Shown here piece after piece: positions 53,245 through 62,003 of a stretch of 64,000 bases of DNA. Position numbers and translations under genes: made by a program. Source of the DNA: Mangrovibacterium lignilyticum (GTDB lineage: Bacteria > Bacteroidota > Bacteroidia > Bacteroidales > Prolixibacteraceae). The notes beneath the pieces are model-generated. The model was not told the DNA's origin. It ran no database searches and was given only the letters and a program-made list of their open reading frames with translations. Location of the stretch: contig NZ_WKLH01000002.1 of NCBI RefSeq assembly GCF_010882175.1, positions 1,054,001 through 1,118,000 of the forward strand, written 5' to 3'. Within the stretch, counting starts at the first letter, position 1; every line of letters begins with the position of its first letter.

Positions 53245-55485
53245 TCACTTTCTCACAGACCATCCACCTTTCAGTCCGAAAACAAACCAAGCCAAATAAA
53301 ATGCTCCAATAGCAAATACAGTATCACCGATGGCTCGCAGCCAACGGACTGTTTCCAGCGTTGGTGTTTCCAAAAACTCAGCAGAGCGGGCATACCATAA
53401 TCCATGTTTAACACTGGCTACAGTTTGAGCCAAACCAACCGGAAGAACACTTAAGACAACCATTAACAGCAAGCCAACATTCATTGCCCAAAATGCCACG
53501 TTAATATTCTTCTCTTTCCACACAACACCTAGATCCATATCACGCAGCACAAATAACATTAATCCAATTCCAAGCATACCGTAAACTCCAAACAAGGCTG
53601 TATGCCCGTGCACAGGAGTTGTGTTCAGCCCCTGCATATAATACAGAGCAATAGGCGGATTAATCAGGAACCCGAAGATTCCGGCCCCCAGGAAGTTCCA
53701 GAAAGCAACCGAAACAAAGAAATAGATCGGCCACTTGTATGCCGCAACCCAGTCCTTAGCCCTGCTTAGACGGATATTATGATATGCCTCGAATCCCATC
53801 AATACCAAGGGTACGACTTCCAAGGCACTAAAGGTAGCTCCCAAGGCCAGCACTGCAGTCGGCGTACCGGTGAAATAGAGGTGGTGGAAGGTTCCGATAA
53901 TCCCGCCCGACAAAAAGATGATTGTCGAAAAAAGCACGCTAGAGGTTGCGATCGACGACTTAATTAGCTGCATTCTCACAAAAAGGAAGGCTATAGCAAC
54001 GGTCGCGAACACCTCAAAGAAACCTTCAACCCACAGGTGAACCACCCACCAGCGCCAGTATTCAGCAATAGCCAAGTGAGTCTGTCTACCCCACATTAGT
54101 CCGGCTGCGTAGAAAGCAGCAATAGCGACCGATGAAATCAAAAACATCGTCAACAGGTGTCGGTTTTTATTTTCTGAAGTAATTGCGGGATAAATCGCCC
54201 GCCCCATCAAAAAGAGCCAAAGCACAAGACCAATGAGTAAGAAGATTTGCCAGAATCTACCGAGATCGACATACTCATACCCCTGGTGTCCAAACCAGAA
54301 GTTCTCAACCAGCCCGAGCTTCTGCATAACGCCCATCCATTGACCGGCAAGCGAACCAACCACAATAATCAAGAGTGCAATAAATAAGAAGTTGACACCG
54401 AAGCGTTGGAATTTTGGTTCTTTCCCGGAAATAGCCGGTGCGATAAACAAGCCTGTCGCCAGCCACGAAGTAGCAATCCAGAAAATTGCAAGTTGAATAT
54501 GCCAGGTTCTGGAAATGGAGTACGGTAAGAAATCAGCTAAAGGCAAACCATAAAAGCCCAAGCCTTCAACCCCATAGTGTGCCGTGATGACTCCCATGAT
54601 AATCTGTACCAGGATTAGTGCTGTAACAACCCAGAAGTACTTCAGGGTGGCTTTCATCGAAGGGGTCATCTTTGTTCCCGACAACGGGTTTACCTTCGGA
54701 AGCTCATCATGATCCTCTTCCTCCCTGTTTGAGGCATAGTAAGAAGCCAGCAAACCGATTCCCAGCAACAAAACAATCACACTAAATCCTGTCCATAAGA
54801 GCAAAGCCCCTGTCGGCTCGTTTCCAACCAGCTTCTCTGCCGGCCAATTATTGGTGTAGGTAATATCATCGCCCGGACGTTCGGTCACGGTAACCCAGGA
54901 TGCCCAAAAGAAAAAGGCATTCATTTTAGCCATTCGAGCTTCATCTTTAATCGAATTCGCAGGGATACTGTACGCTTCCCTCAAATCTGCAAGCGCAGGA
55001 TCAGCCATAAACAGCCCGGCATAGTGTTTACTAATTGTCTGAAAGGCTTCGGCCCGTAAATCCGATATGGTAATTGTATTGGTTGCCGAATCAAAAGTGT
55101 TCTTCCGAAGTTCATTCTGCAGACGTTTCTGAAGCATAGCTTGCTTTTCATTATCAAGCTGCTGGTAGGATTGGCCGAATTCTTTCTCAGACCAGTGATT
55201 CAATATAAACAGGGCTTCACGATGCAACCAGTCGGCTGTCCAGTCCGGTGCCTTATATGCTCCGTGTCCCCAAATGGAACCAACTTCCTGGCCCCCCATC
55301 GACTGCCATACGTTCTGACCGTCTTTAATATCACTATCGGTACACACAACTGGACCGCTAGCTGAAATTATATTTTCCGGGATTGGCGGTGCCTGCCGGT
55401 AGATTTCACGTCCGTAATAACCTAAAATGCCGAACGAAATAAGCATGACCAGAATAAATCCGATCCAGAGTTTCTTTACATTCAT
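53245..55485 (-). CDS. norZ: Quinol-dependent nitric oxide reductase (qNOR)
   Basis: A 746-residue single-subunit NO reductase that reduces 2 NO to N2O with quinol electrons at the inner membrane. The length (cNOR NorB is about 450-480) and the N-terminal hydrophilic insert (about 30-215) identify the quinol type, without a separate NorC. The haem-copper-oxidase-like core has a His in ISRTWHIQLAIFWIATSW, the acidic-residue helix HLWVEGFFEVFATV, and GTFHHLYFTGTP, where the paired His bind the FeB site. It is monocistronic by its terminator and is divergent from ric. Confidence 0.96.
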   Translation of the reverse strand: MNVKKLWIGFILVMLISFGILGYYGREIYRQAPPIPENIISASGPVVCTDSDIKDGQNVWQSMGGQEVGSIWGHGAYKAPDWTADWLHREALFILNHWSEKEFGQSYQQLDNEKQAMLQKRLQNELRKNTFDSATNTITISDLRAEAFQTISKHYAGLFMADPALADLREAYSIPANSIKDEARMAKMNAFFFWASWVTVTERPGDDITYTNNWPAEKLVGNEPTGALLLWTGFSVIVLLLGIGLLASYYASNREEEDHDELPKVNPLSGTKMTPSMKATLKYFWVVTALILVQIIMGVITAHYGVEGLGFYGLPLADFLPYSISRTWHIQLAIFWIATSWLATGLFIAPAISGKEPKFQRFGVNFLFIALLIIVVGSLAGQWMGVMQKLGLVENFWFGHQGYEYVDLGRFWQIFLLIGLVLWLFLMGRAIYPAITSENKNRHLLTMFLISSVAIAAFYAAGLMWGRQTHLAIAEYWRWWVVHLWVEGFFEVFATVAIAFLFVRMQLIKSSIATSSVLFSTIIFLSGGIIGTFHHLYFTGTPTAVLALGATFSALEVVPLVLMGFEAYHNIRLSRAKDWVAAYKWPIYFFVSVAFWNFLGAGIFGFLINPPIALYYMQGLNTTPVHGHTALFGVYGMLGIGLMLFVLRDMDLGVVWKEKNINVAFWAMNVGLLLMVVLSVLPVGLAQTVASVKHGLWYARSAEFLETPTLETVRWLRAIGDTVFAIGAFYLAWFVFGLKGGWSVRK

Positions 55486-55514
55486 AGTTAGTAGATTTAA
55501 TAACGATTATTCGA

Positions 55515-55573
55515 CAAATGTAATAAAATTATAAAATGACCCGCTTGTCTTTTTATAAAAATAGATATATTTG
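55515..55573. promoter_or_regulatory. Divergent promoters of norZ and ric
   Basis: Two Bacteroidota-type -7 elements (TAnnTTTG) face away from each other: TACATTTG on the minus strand at 55515-55522, 30 bases before norZ, and TATATTTG on the plus strand at 55566-55573, 22 bases before ric. The plus one has a TTG 18 bases upstream as a -33 candidate. The shared space is where the adjacent Rrf2 regulator could bind; I see no clear NsrR consensus. Confidence 0.55.
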
Positions 55574-55594
55574 CGAAGACAAAATTGAAAAGCT

Positions 55595-56311
55595 ATGCAA
55601 ATCACAGAGAAATCTAAAATCGGAGAAATCGTTCGGGTTAATTTCCAAACGGCACCATTTTTTGAGCAACATCAAATTGACTTTTGTTGTGGAGGCGGTA
55701 TCAGTTTGGAGAAAGCCTGTTCTGATCGCAACCTCAACATCACCCAAATACTGGATGAGGTCAACAAAATAGTTAGCAAAGCAGACCCCGACTCTCAATA
55801 TATTGAGAATATGCCACTTGATGAACTTTGTGGATACATCGAGAAAACCCACCACAGCTACATCTACCAAACTGTACCTTTCCTGCAAGCGAAGTTGCAA
55901 AAGCTGTGTGATGTTCACGGAGCTAATCATCCAGAGCTGTTTGAAATCAAACTCCTTTTTGACGGGGCATCAGATGCATTAACTGAACATCTGAAAATGG
56001 AAGAATCAATTGTATTCCCAGCGATCCGCAAAATGACACTTATGCAGAGTCTATCGGGAATATCCAGTGATTTTGACAAAACTTTGCAAGTTATGCTGGA
56101 AGATCACCAGACTGAAGGCGACCGTTTCGAACGCATCTCCAGACTTTCAGGTTCCTACTCTTGTCCGCCGGACGGATGTAATACATTTCGCGTGACTTAC
56201 GAAACATTGCAAGCATTTGAGCGCGATTTACACCGGCATATTCACCTGGAAAATAATATCCTTTTTATAAAAGCATTAGCTTTGTTCAAGGAATTAAAGA
56301 AAAACAATTGA
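55595..56311 (+). CDS. ric: Iron-sulfur cluster repair di-iron protein RIC (ScdA/YtfE)
   Basis: A 238-residue cytosolic protein that restores Fe-S clusters damaged by nitric oxide. The N-terminal ScdA domain carries the paired cysteines Cys31-Cys32 in DFCCGGG, and the hemerythrin-like part (about 80-230) has the His/Glu set for a di-iron centre: HHSYIYQTVPFLQ, HLKMEESIVFPAI, DHQTEGDRFE and HRHIHLENNILF. It begins 22 bases after a good -7 element and overlaps the regulator gene by one base (TGATG), so both are co-translated. Confidence 0.95.
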   Translation: MQITEKSKIGEIVRVNFQTAPFFEQHQIDFCCGGGISLEKACSDRNLNITQILDEVNKIVSKADPDSQYIENMPLDELCGYIEKTHHSYIYQTVPFLQAKLQKLCDVHGANHPELFEIKLLFDGASDALTEHLKMEESIVFPAIRKMTLMQSLSGISSDFDKTLQVMLEDHQTEGDRFERISRLSGSYSCPPDGCNTFRVTYETLQAFERDLHRHIHLENNILFIKALALFKELKKNN

Positions 56312-56748
56312 TGATTACCAAAAGTACAGAGTATGCTATTCGTGCGTTAGTCTATGTTCACCTGAGAAATGAGCAGGAAAAACGGCCTGGTGTTGAAGAA
56401 ATTGCCAAAGAGATCGAGGCGCCGGTAGCCTTCAGCGCCAAGGTTCTGCATACATTGACCCGCCACGAACTCCTCTCATCAATGAAAGGACGTGGCGGTG
56501 GATTCTTTTTCAGGGATAATCAGAAATCGGCGACTTTGTATGATGTAATCCGCGTATTGGAAGGCGATGCCTTCTTTCGAAAATGTGGATTTGGGTTGAA
56601 GGCCTGCGACAATGACAATCCATGCCCACTGCATGATCAATACAAAACAGTAAGAGATGGTTTTTACCAGATCGTCAAAACCGAAACAATCCAATCACTT
56701 TCTGATAAAATAAGGGAAGGAAAAGCTGTTCTGAACAGAGTCATTTAG
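56311..56748 (+). CDS. Rrf2-family regulator, NsrR-like
   Basis: A 145-residue winged-helix transcription factor. ATG at 56311 overlaps the ric stop (TGATG); a TTG one codon earlier is in frame but weaker. The N-terminal helix-turn-helix starts MITKSTEYAIRALVYV and includes SAKVLHTLTRHELLSSMKG and GRGGGF. Three cysteines for a sensory Fe-S cluster are at 92, 99 and 105 (CGFGLKACDNDNPC), a spacing close to the NO sensor NsrR (91, 96, 102 in E. coli as I recall) but with a longer first gap. It most likely senses NO and controls ric/norZ. Confidence 0.9.
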   Translation: MITKSTEYAIRALVYVHLRNEQEKRPGVEEIAKEIEAPVAFSAKVLHTLTRHELLSSMKGRGGGFFFRDNQKSATLYDVIRVLEGDAFFRKCGFGLKACDNDNPCPLHDQYKTVRDGFYQIVKTETIQSLSDKIREGKAVLNRVI

Positions 56749-56848
56749 TTTTCAAAAGTTAAGTCGTCTTGCTGCTTCAAAAGCAAAGCTGGTTTTCTGC
56801 CTTCAGCAATCATCTATTCATAAAAAATATATAAACATCCGTTTATCC

Positions 56849-57295
56849 ATGTACCTAAAGAGAATTCGTACGATTATTCCTGTCTATTGGGCCGGATTTG
56901 TTTCGGCCATCAGCTTTTTTGAAGCCTGGCTAAAGTTCCGTGCTGAAGGTGTTAGCCTCGATATTGGCTTGAGAATTGGAAAGCTCATCTTTTCCTCGTT
57001 GAATAAGGTGGAATTAATTTTCGCTGCATTAAGCTGGCTCCTTGTACTTATCGTCCCTCAAAAGCACAAAACATCCACCCTGAGCTTAAAACTTCTGCTC
57101 TCAACAGTCACGCTAGTGCTCTTACTCCAAACCATATGGCTGCTACCCCATCTATCTGCCCGTGCAGATATAATCATAGAAGGTGGGCACCCGACCAGCT
57201 CCCCCATCCATCTCCTTTACGGTGTTTTGGAAGTTCTAAAGGTTACATGTCTAATTGTGATGGCGTTTCAACTGACAAACAATGAGCAGAATTAG
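56849..57295 (+). CDS. Hypothetical four-helix membrane protein
   Basis: A 148-residue integral membrane protein with four predicted helices (about 8-26, 52-68, 82-104, 122-142). Family unknown to me; the pattern of polar residues at helix ends (Phe-Glu-Ala-Trp at 24-27, HLSARAD at 105-111, and HPTSSPIHLLYGVLEVLK) recalls small haem- or copper-binding membrane proteins. It overlaps the HPP gene by 14 bases, so the two work together or are at least co-translated. It follows the Rrf2 gene by 100 bases. Confidence 0.7.
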   Translation: MYLKRIRTIIPVYWAGFVSAISFFEAWLKFRAEGVSLDIGLRIGKLIFSSLNKVELIFAALSWLLVLIVPQKHKTSTLSLKLLLSTVTLVLLLQTIWLLPHLSARADIIIEGGHPTSSPIHLLYGVLEVLKVTCLIVMAFQLTNNEQN

Positions 57296-57917
57296 AAAAA
57301 ATTACCGGATTGCAAGATACATTGTTTATCGACAGACGATCGTCGCGCCCAAAGATCATATATGGACTTTTATCGGGGCATTTACCGGCATTGGGCTTAT
57401 CGGGCTGATCCACGAAACATTCAGCACATTTCAGATGAGTGACAAGGTCTTCCTGATTGGATCATTCGGAGCTTCAGCTGTCCTGATCTATGGTGCAACA
57501 AACAGTCCGCTGGCTCAACCCCGAAACCTGGTCGGAGGCCACTTGATCAGTGCCTTTATTGGCGTTACGATTTACAAATTGCTCTGTGGGGTGGATTTGC
57601 TTTGGCTAAATGCAGCATTGGCTGTTTCGCTATCAATCATAGCCATGCAATGCACCAAAACATTGCACCCTCCGGGAGGAGCCACTGCATTGATCGCCAA
57701 CCTGGGCACTCCCAAAGTCATTGGATTGGGGTATTGGTACCTGGTTTACCCCGTTTCAACGGGAGTTACCATTTTGCTGACCATTGCACTCATTTCCAAC
57801 AACATTCCCAAAGACAGGAGCTATCCGAACAACGAGTTGTTCAAAATACCAATAAAAATCAAAGCATATGAAAACTATCGGACTAATAGGAGGCTTGGGT
57901 CCCGAAGCAACGGTTGA
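57282..57917 (+). CDS. HPP-family integral membrane protein
   Basis: A 211-residue membrane protein with four or five helices and the diagnostic HPPGGATALIAN motif (His129-Pro-Pro). Members of the HPP family in cyanobacteria and chloroplasts have been reported as nitrite transporters, which fits its place between an NO-responsive regulator and the NO/nitrite genes here; transfer of that function to this protein is inference. It overlaps the preceding gene by 14 bases and the racemase by 50 bases. No CBS domain is attached. Confidence 0.88.
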   Translation: MSRIRKNYRIARYIVYRQTIVAPKDHIWTFIGAFTGIGLIGLIHETFSTFQMSDKVFLIGSFGASAVLIYGATNSPLAQPRNLVGGHLISAFIGVTIYKLLCGVDLLWLNAALAVSLSIIAMQCTKTLHPPGGATALIANLGTPKVIGLGYWYLVYPVSTGVTILLTIALISNNIPKDRSYPNNELFKIPIKIKAYENYRTNRRLGSRSNG

Positions 57918-58578
57918 TTATTACAACCAACTAATTGACTCTTTTAAGCAAACCAACAACGGGAAACTGGACTACCCCGAGATGATCATTTACAGTGTCA
58001 ACATGGATCATTTTATCGGCTTACTTGAAAAGGGTGAATTCGGGCTTGCTGCTGATTACATTGCCGGGAGCCTGAATAAACTATTGGCAGCGGGAGCAGA
58101 CTTTGGTGCCATCAGTGCTAATACGCCTCACCTGCTATTCGACCAAGTTCAATCTGGAACAACATTGAAACTAATTAGTATTGTTGAAGCCTGCGTCCAA
58201 ACTGCCGTTCAAATGAAACTGAAACGCTGCTTGCTGCTCGGAACGAAATTCGTCATGAAAAACCAGTTTTATCACGAACTGTTCCGCCGGCACGGGCTCG
58301 AAGTTATCAGCCCAAATGAATCTCAGATAAGCCAAATCAATCATCTCCTCTTTTCCGAACTGGAATTGGGAATCATTAAAGATGAATCCCGAAATCTTTT
58401 TCTGCATCTAATTGCCGAATTTAAAGCCAGCAATGATATCGACTCGGTTATCCTTGGCTGCACGGAACTTCCGCTGATGTTCCATGAAACAAACTACCTG
58501 GATATTCCGTTTCTAAACACCACCAAGATTCATGTTGAAGCCATAATTCAAGAATACTTTGCCCGGGATACCCGGTAA
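57868..58578 (+). CDS. Aspartate/glutamate racemase family protein, single active-site Cys
   Basis: A 236-residue cytosolic enzyme of the cofactor-independent amino-acid racemase family. N-terminal GLIGGLGPEATVDYY is typical. The second catalytic cysteine is present (Cys198 in GCTELPLM), but the first is Ala84 in SANTPHLLFD. E. coli YgeA, an L-Asp/Glu-specific member, also lacks one of the cysteines (it uses Thr and Cys), so an asymmetric active site is known. It starts 50 bases inside the HPP gene. Its link to NO metabolism is unclear. Confidence 0.88.
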   Translation: MKTIGLIGGLGPEATVDYYNQLIDSFKQTNNGKLDYPEMIIYSVNMDHFIGLLEKGEFGLAADYIAGSLNKLLAAGADFGAISANTPHLLFDQVQSGTTLKLISIVEACVQTAVQMKLKRCLLLGTKFVMKNQFYHELFRRHGLEVISPNESQISQINHLLFSELELGIIKDESRNLFLHLIAEFKASNDIDSVILGCTELPLMFHETNYLDIPFLNTTKIHVEAIIQEYFARDTR

Positions 58579-58674
58579 TCCGATAGTAGAGAAATTCCCT
58601 GTCTAAAAATCGTGCTCAGGAAAAAATGAACCACAATTACTGATTCAGAGTAAAAACAACCAAAATACAATGTT

Positions 58675-59916
58675 ATGAGTGAATTAATCAATAACTCACG
58701 CTATCGTAAAGAACGCTTAAAAGCATTGATCTTAAAACTACACAAAGGTGAATCTGCAGAAGAAGTTCGTCGCCAATTAATCGAGTCATTAACAAATATC
58801 CCCTACGGCGAAGTGGTTGAAGTGGAACAGGAACTCATGCAGGAGGGACTTCCTCAAGAAGAAGTTCTGAAACTATGCGATGTCCACGGTTCGGTTTTGG
58901 AAGGAAATGTTGATTTAAGCGGCGCAAAAGATATTCCGGAAGGTCACCCGATTGATGTGTTCACAAGAGAAAATATCGAATTGAAAAAAGTGGCCGACAA
59001 AGCGAAATGGGCATTGGGAGAACTGAATACCGTCAAGGACGAAGAGTTCCCTGCCTACATTTTTGGTTTGCAAGCCTTATTTAACCAACTGATGGACGTA
59101 GATAAACACTATCAGCGTAAAGAATACCTGGTCTTTCCCTATCTTGAAAAGAACGATATTACCGGCCCACCCAAAGTGATGTGGGGAAAACATGATGAAA
59201 TCAGAGAACAGTTAAGGGGCTGCATCGAAGTCCTGCAAACAAAAGAATTAACAAAACCCGATTTGGCAGAATCTCTGGAATTGCTCTTCTTTCCAAGCTT
59301 ACAGGCATTGACCGATATGATCCAAAAGGAAGAGGAGATTCTTTTCCCGATGAGCATGGACGTATTGACAACCGAAGACTGGTGGCACATTCACAAACAA
59401 ACACTTGAATTTGGTTTTTGCCTGTACGATCCTGCTGTTGAATGGCTGCCGGAAGGCCTAAGCACAGAAAAAGAGGAAACAGGCGTCTCCACGGACGGCA
59501 GTATTCAGTTACCTTCGGGAAGCTTTACCGCGAAAGAGATCATGGCTATTCTGAACTCTGTGCCTTTCGATATGACCTTTGTGGATAAGAATGACAAGGT
59601 AAAATACTTTACACAGGGGAAAGAGCGCATTTTTGTCCGCAACCGCTCCATTATCAACCGCGATGTACGACTCTGTCATCCGCCCGGAAGTACACACATT
59701 GTTGAGAAAATACTGGATGATTTCAAGACAGGAAAAGCATCGCACGCACCGTTCTGGATTCAGATGAAAGGCAAATTCATCAAGATTGAATACTTCGCCC
59801 TGCGTGATGATAACGGGGAATACCTCGGCACACTGGAAGTGTCCCAAGACCTGACAGAAAACAGGGCACTGGAAGGTGAAAGGAGAATTCTGTCTTATTC
59901 AGATGAAAAGAAATGA
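58675..59916 (+). CDS. DUF438 / hemerythrin / PAS protein
   Basis: A 413-residue cytosolic protein with three parts: a DUF438 N-terminus (about 8-75, RYRKERLKALILKLHKGES), a hemerythrin-like helical bundle with iron-ligand candidates (about 100-245: HPIDVFTREN at 102-111, HYQRKEYLVFPYLEK, KHDEIREQL, KEEEILFPMS), and a C-terminal PAS domain (about 290-405, FDMTFVDKNDKVKYFTQG, then LCHPPGSTHIVEK). Proteins of this type are linked by context to NO and anaerobic respiration, probably as O2/NO-responsive sensors. It starts a set of three closely spaced genes. Confidence 0.9.
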   Translation: MSELINNSRYRKERLKALILKLHKGESAEEVRRQLIESLTNIPYGEVVEVEQELMQEGLPQEEVLKLCDVHGSVLEGNVDLSGAKDIPEGHPIDVFTRENIELKKVADKAKWALGELNTVKDEEFPAYIFGLQALFNQLMDVDKHYQRKEYLVFPYLEKNDITGPPKVMWGKHDEIREQLRGCIEVLQTKELTKPDLAESLELLFFPSLQALTDMIQKEEEILFPMSMDVLTTEDWWHIHKQTLEFGFCLYDPAVEWLPEGLSTEKEETGVSTDGSIQLPSGSFTAKEIMAILNSVPFDMTFVDKNDKVKYFTQGKERIFVRNRSIINRDVRLCHPPGSTHIVEKILDDFKTGKASHAPFWIQMKGKFIKIEYFALRDDNGEYLGTLEVSQDLTENRALEGERRILSYSDEKK

Positions 59917-59920
59917 AGCT

Positions 59921-60439
59921 ATGGAAAAATTAATTATAACCCCGAAAACAAAAGTATACGACCTTTTGGAGGCTTATCCCCAATTGGAAGAGACCCTGAT
60001 TGACATCGCCCCTCCGTTCAAAAAGCTCAAAAACCCGGTACTGCGTAAAACCATTGCCCGGGTAACCACACTGGCCCAGGCGGCCATCGTTGGCGGTGTA
60101 AAGGTGGAAGAAATGATCACCAGACTCCGATCTGAAATCGGGCAAACATCCGTGGAAACGATCATTGAGGAGACTGGTAATTACATCACAGAAAAGCCCC
60201 AGTGGTTCGACCAGACAGAAATTACCCGGACAATCGATATTCGCGAAATACTGAACGCCGGTGAGCAGCCGGTCCACGAGGTCCTCTCTGTCATAAAAGG
60301 ATTACAGGGTAACGAAACACTAAAGGTTGTCGCACCCTTTATCCCTGCTCCGTTAATCGATAAATCGCTAAGCCTGAATTACCACCACTGGCTGGACAAA
60401 AAAGGAGAAGACGAATATTGGGTCTATTTTAAAAACTAA
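59921..60439 (+). CDS. DUF1858/DUF2249 protein
   Basis: A 172-residue cytosolic protein. I start it at ATG 59921, four bases after the previous stop, because the family begins MEKLIITPKTKVYDLL; an in-frame start 15 codons upstream would overlap the previous gene. The N-terminal DUF1858 part (about 4-65) and the C-terminal DUF2249 part (about 98-170, DIREILNAGEQPVHEV, ending HHWLDKKGEDEYWVYF) are both small domains regularly found beside NO-related and hemerythrin genes. The gap to the next gene is four bases. Function unknown. Confidence 0.88.
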   Translation: MEKLIITPKTKVYDLLEAYPQLEETLIDIAPPFKKLKNPVLRKTIARVTTLAQAAIVGGVKVEEMITRLRSEIGQTSVETIIEETGNYITEKPQWFDQTEITRTIDIREILNAGEQPVHEVLSVIKGLQGNETLKVVAPFIPAPLIDKSLSLNYHHWLDKKGEDEYWVYFKN

Positions 60440-60443
60440 CTGA

Positions 60444-61634
60444 ATGTCAGAATTTACAAATACCAAACAAGGGCGAATTGAAAAGTTAAAAGAGGTTTCG
60501 AAACAGATACTTGAAACAGGTAATGCTCATGCATTTGTCGTCGAAAACGAAACCTTCATTCCGACAGTGATTCCAAGCGATTTCATCACTCTTTTTGATG
60601 AAATCATTCGGGACGGCTACCCGATGGAAGATATTAAAGTATTGACCAACAAACTGCTTAATATTTTCCACCTCCCCATCCTGAATTTCGAACGGATTAC
60701 ACCGGAACCTGATTCGTTTTTAGGAATTCTGGAGCGAAACAATGGTGAAATGGAGCTTCTGCTGGATCAAATTCGCCCGGTTTTTAAGGCTTTTGTAAAA
60801 GATTCCGGAGATAAAAAAATCCAAACAGAACTTATCGGGCTCTTCACCGAGCTTGAAATATTCGCCAAGCATTATACCATTAAGGAAAATGTGCTCTTCC
60901 CTGTCATCGAGCAAACCTGGCCCGACTACCGCTGCTTAAAGATTATGTGGTCGTTTCATGACGATATCCGCCAAAATATAAAAACTGTATTAACGCAGTT
61001 ACGGAACGGAAATATTCAATTAAGATCTTTCAAAAAGTGCGTGGGCGATATCTTCTTTAATATGCATGCTATCAAGTTCCGGGAAGAACGAATTTTGTTT
61101 CCATATATTCTTTCAACCATCGGTGAAAATCAACTTAAAAGCATGAACCGCCAAGGCTTTGATATTGGCTATCCCTATATCAAACCGGCTCTCAAACCAA
61201 GCGCAAAATCAGAGACCGGATTTGAAGGAGATGTAATCAATCTTGGAACCGGTAAACTGAACGTTGAACAGGTAAGGCTTATTTTTAACCACCTGCCGGT
61301 CGACATCACTTATGTAAACGAAAACAACGAGGTTTGCTATTTTTCTACACCGCCAAAGCGAATTTTTCCGCGCACCACAGCCATTATCGGACGTAAGGTG
61401 AGCAACTGTCATCCGCCCGAAAGCGTTCATGTTGTAGAACAAATTGTAGAATCCTTTCGGAAAGGAGAAAAAGATCATGCCGACTTTTGGATTAACATGA
61501 AAGGCGAATTTATTCTCATTCAATACTTTGCCGTTCGGGATCAGCAGGGAACCTACAAGGGTGTGATTGAGGTATCCCAGGAAATTTCAGGGATTAAGGC
61601 ATTAGAAGGAGAAAAGAGACTGTTGGACTGGTAA
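60444..61634 (+). CDS. Second DUF438/hemerythrin-like/PAS protein
   Basis: A 396-residue paralogue of the 413-residue protein two genes upstream: the same order of helical N-terminus, hemerythrin-like bundle (LEIFAKHYTIKENVLFPVIE, SFHDDIRQNIK, AIKFREERILFPYILS) and PAS domain with the same motif set (LPVDITYVNENNEVCYFSTP, then SNCHPPESVHVVEQ, and QYFAVRDQQGTYKGVIEVSQ). The N-terminal DUF438 part is more divergent. The duplication with one DUF1858/DUF2249 gene between suggests a three-part sensing or electron-transfer unit. Confidence 0.88.
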   Translation: MSEFTNTKQGRIEKLKEVSKQILETGNAHAFVVENETFIPTVIPSDFITLFDEIIRDGYPMEDIKVLTNKLLNIFHLPILNFERITPEPDSFLGILERNNGEMELLLDQIRPVFKAFVKDSGDKKIQTELIGLFTELEIFAKHYTIKENVLFPVIEQTWPDYRCLKIMWSFHDDIRQNIKTVLTQLRNGNIQLRSFKKCVGDIFFNMHAIKFREERILFPYILSTIGENQLKSMNRQGFDIGYPYIKPALKPSAKSETGFEGDVINLGTGKLNVEQVRLIFNHLPVDITYVNENNEVCYFSTPPKRIFPRTTAIIGRKVSNCHPPESVHVVEQIVESFRKGEKDHADFWINMKGEFILIQYFAVRDQQGTYKGVIEVSQEISGIKALEGEKRLLDW

Positions 61635-62003
61635 GAGCACGATTGATATGCAGTGGCGCACCGACACGTGTTTTTGTGGCCTACTGTTGTTATTTCTTTA
61701 TATCTTCTGAGCTGTAGCCTGTCTATTAGATGTTTTATCAGCCTATCAAATCTTACAATTATGCTTTTGAACGATTAATCGCACTTGGCCCAGTTCTAAA
61801 AACTTTTTCCAAAACTAAAATGTTGAATAAAATAGAACAAACAGGCAAAACGTTATCGTGCTGTCACTGATTTTTTAGATGGAGTAGTGTAATCTCGCGA
61901 TGAGCCCAGAGAATCAGGGCGGGCACAATTGACGCGGAAGTCAAAATAAAATGAGAGCCTTCCGATTTCTAACCTACTTTTAATTCATTAAAACTAAATC
62001 ATC
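61635..62003. other. Intergenic region before the SRPBCC gene
   Basis: A 369-base gap. I see no convincing terminator, RNA gene or reading frame. It should contain the promoter of the 62004 gene. It also marks the boundary between the NO block and a set of unrelated small enzymes. Confidence 0.4.

Noticed and set aside
53245-55485. Cytochrome cbb3 oxidase subunit I
   Set aside because: Same superfamily, but the length of 746 residues with a large N-terminal periplasmic insert and the absence of ccoO/ccoP fit quinol NO reductase, as does the divergent ric gene.
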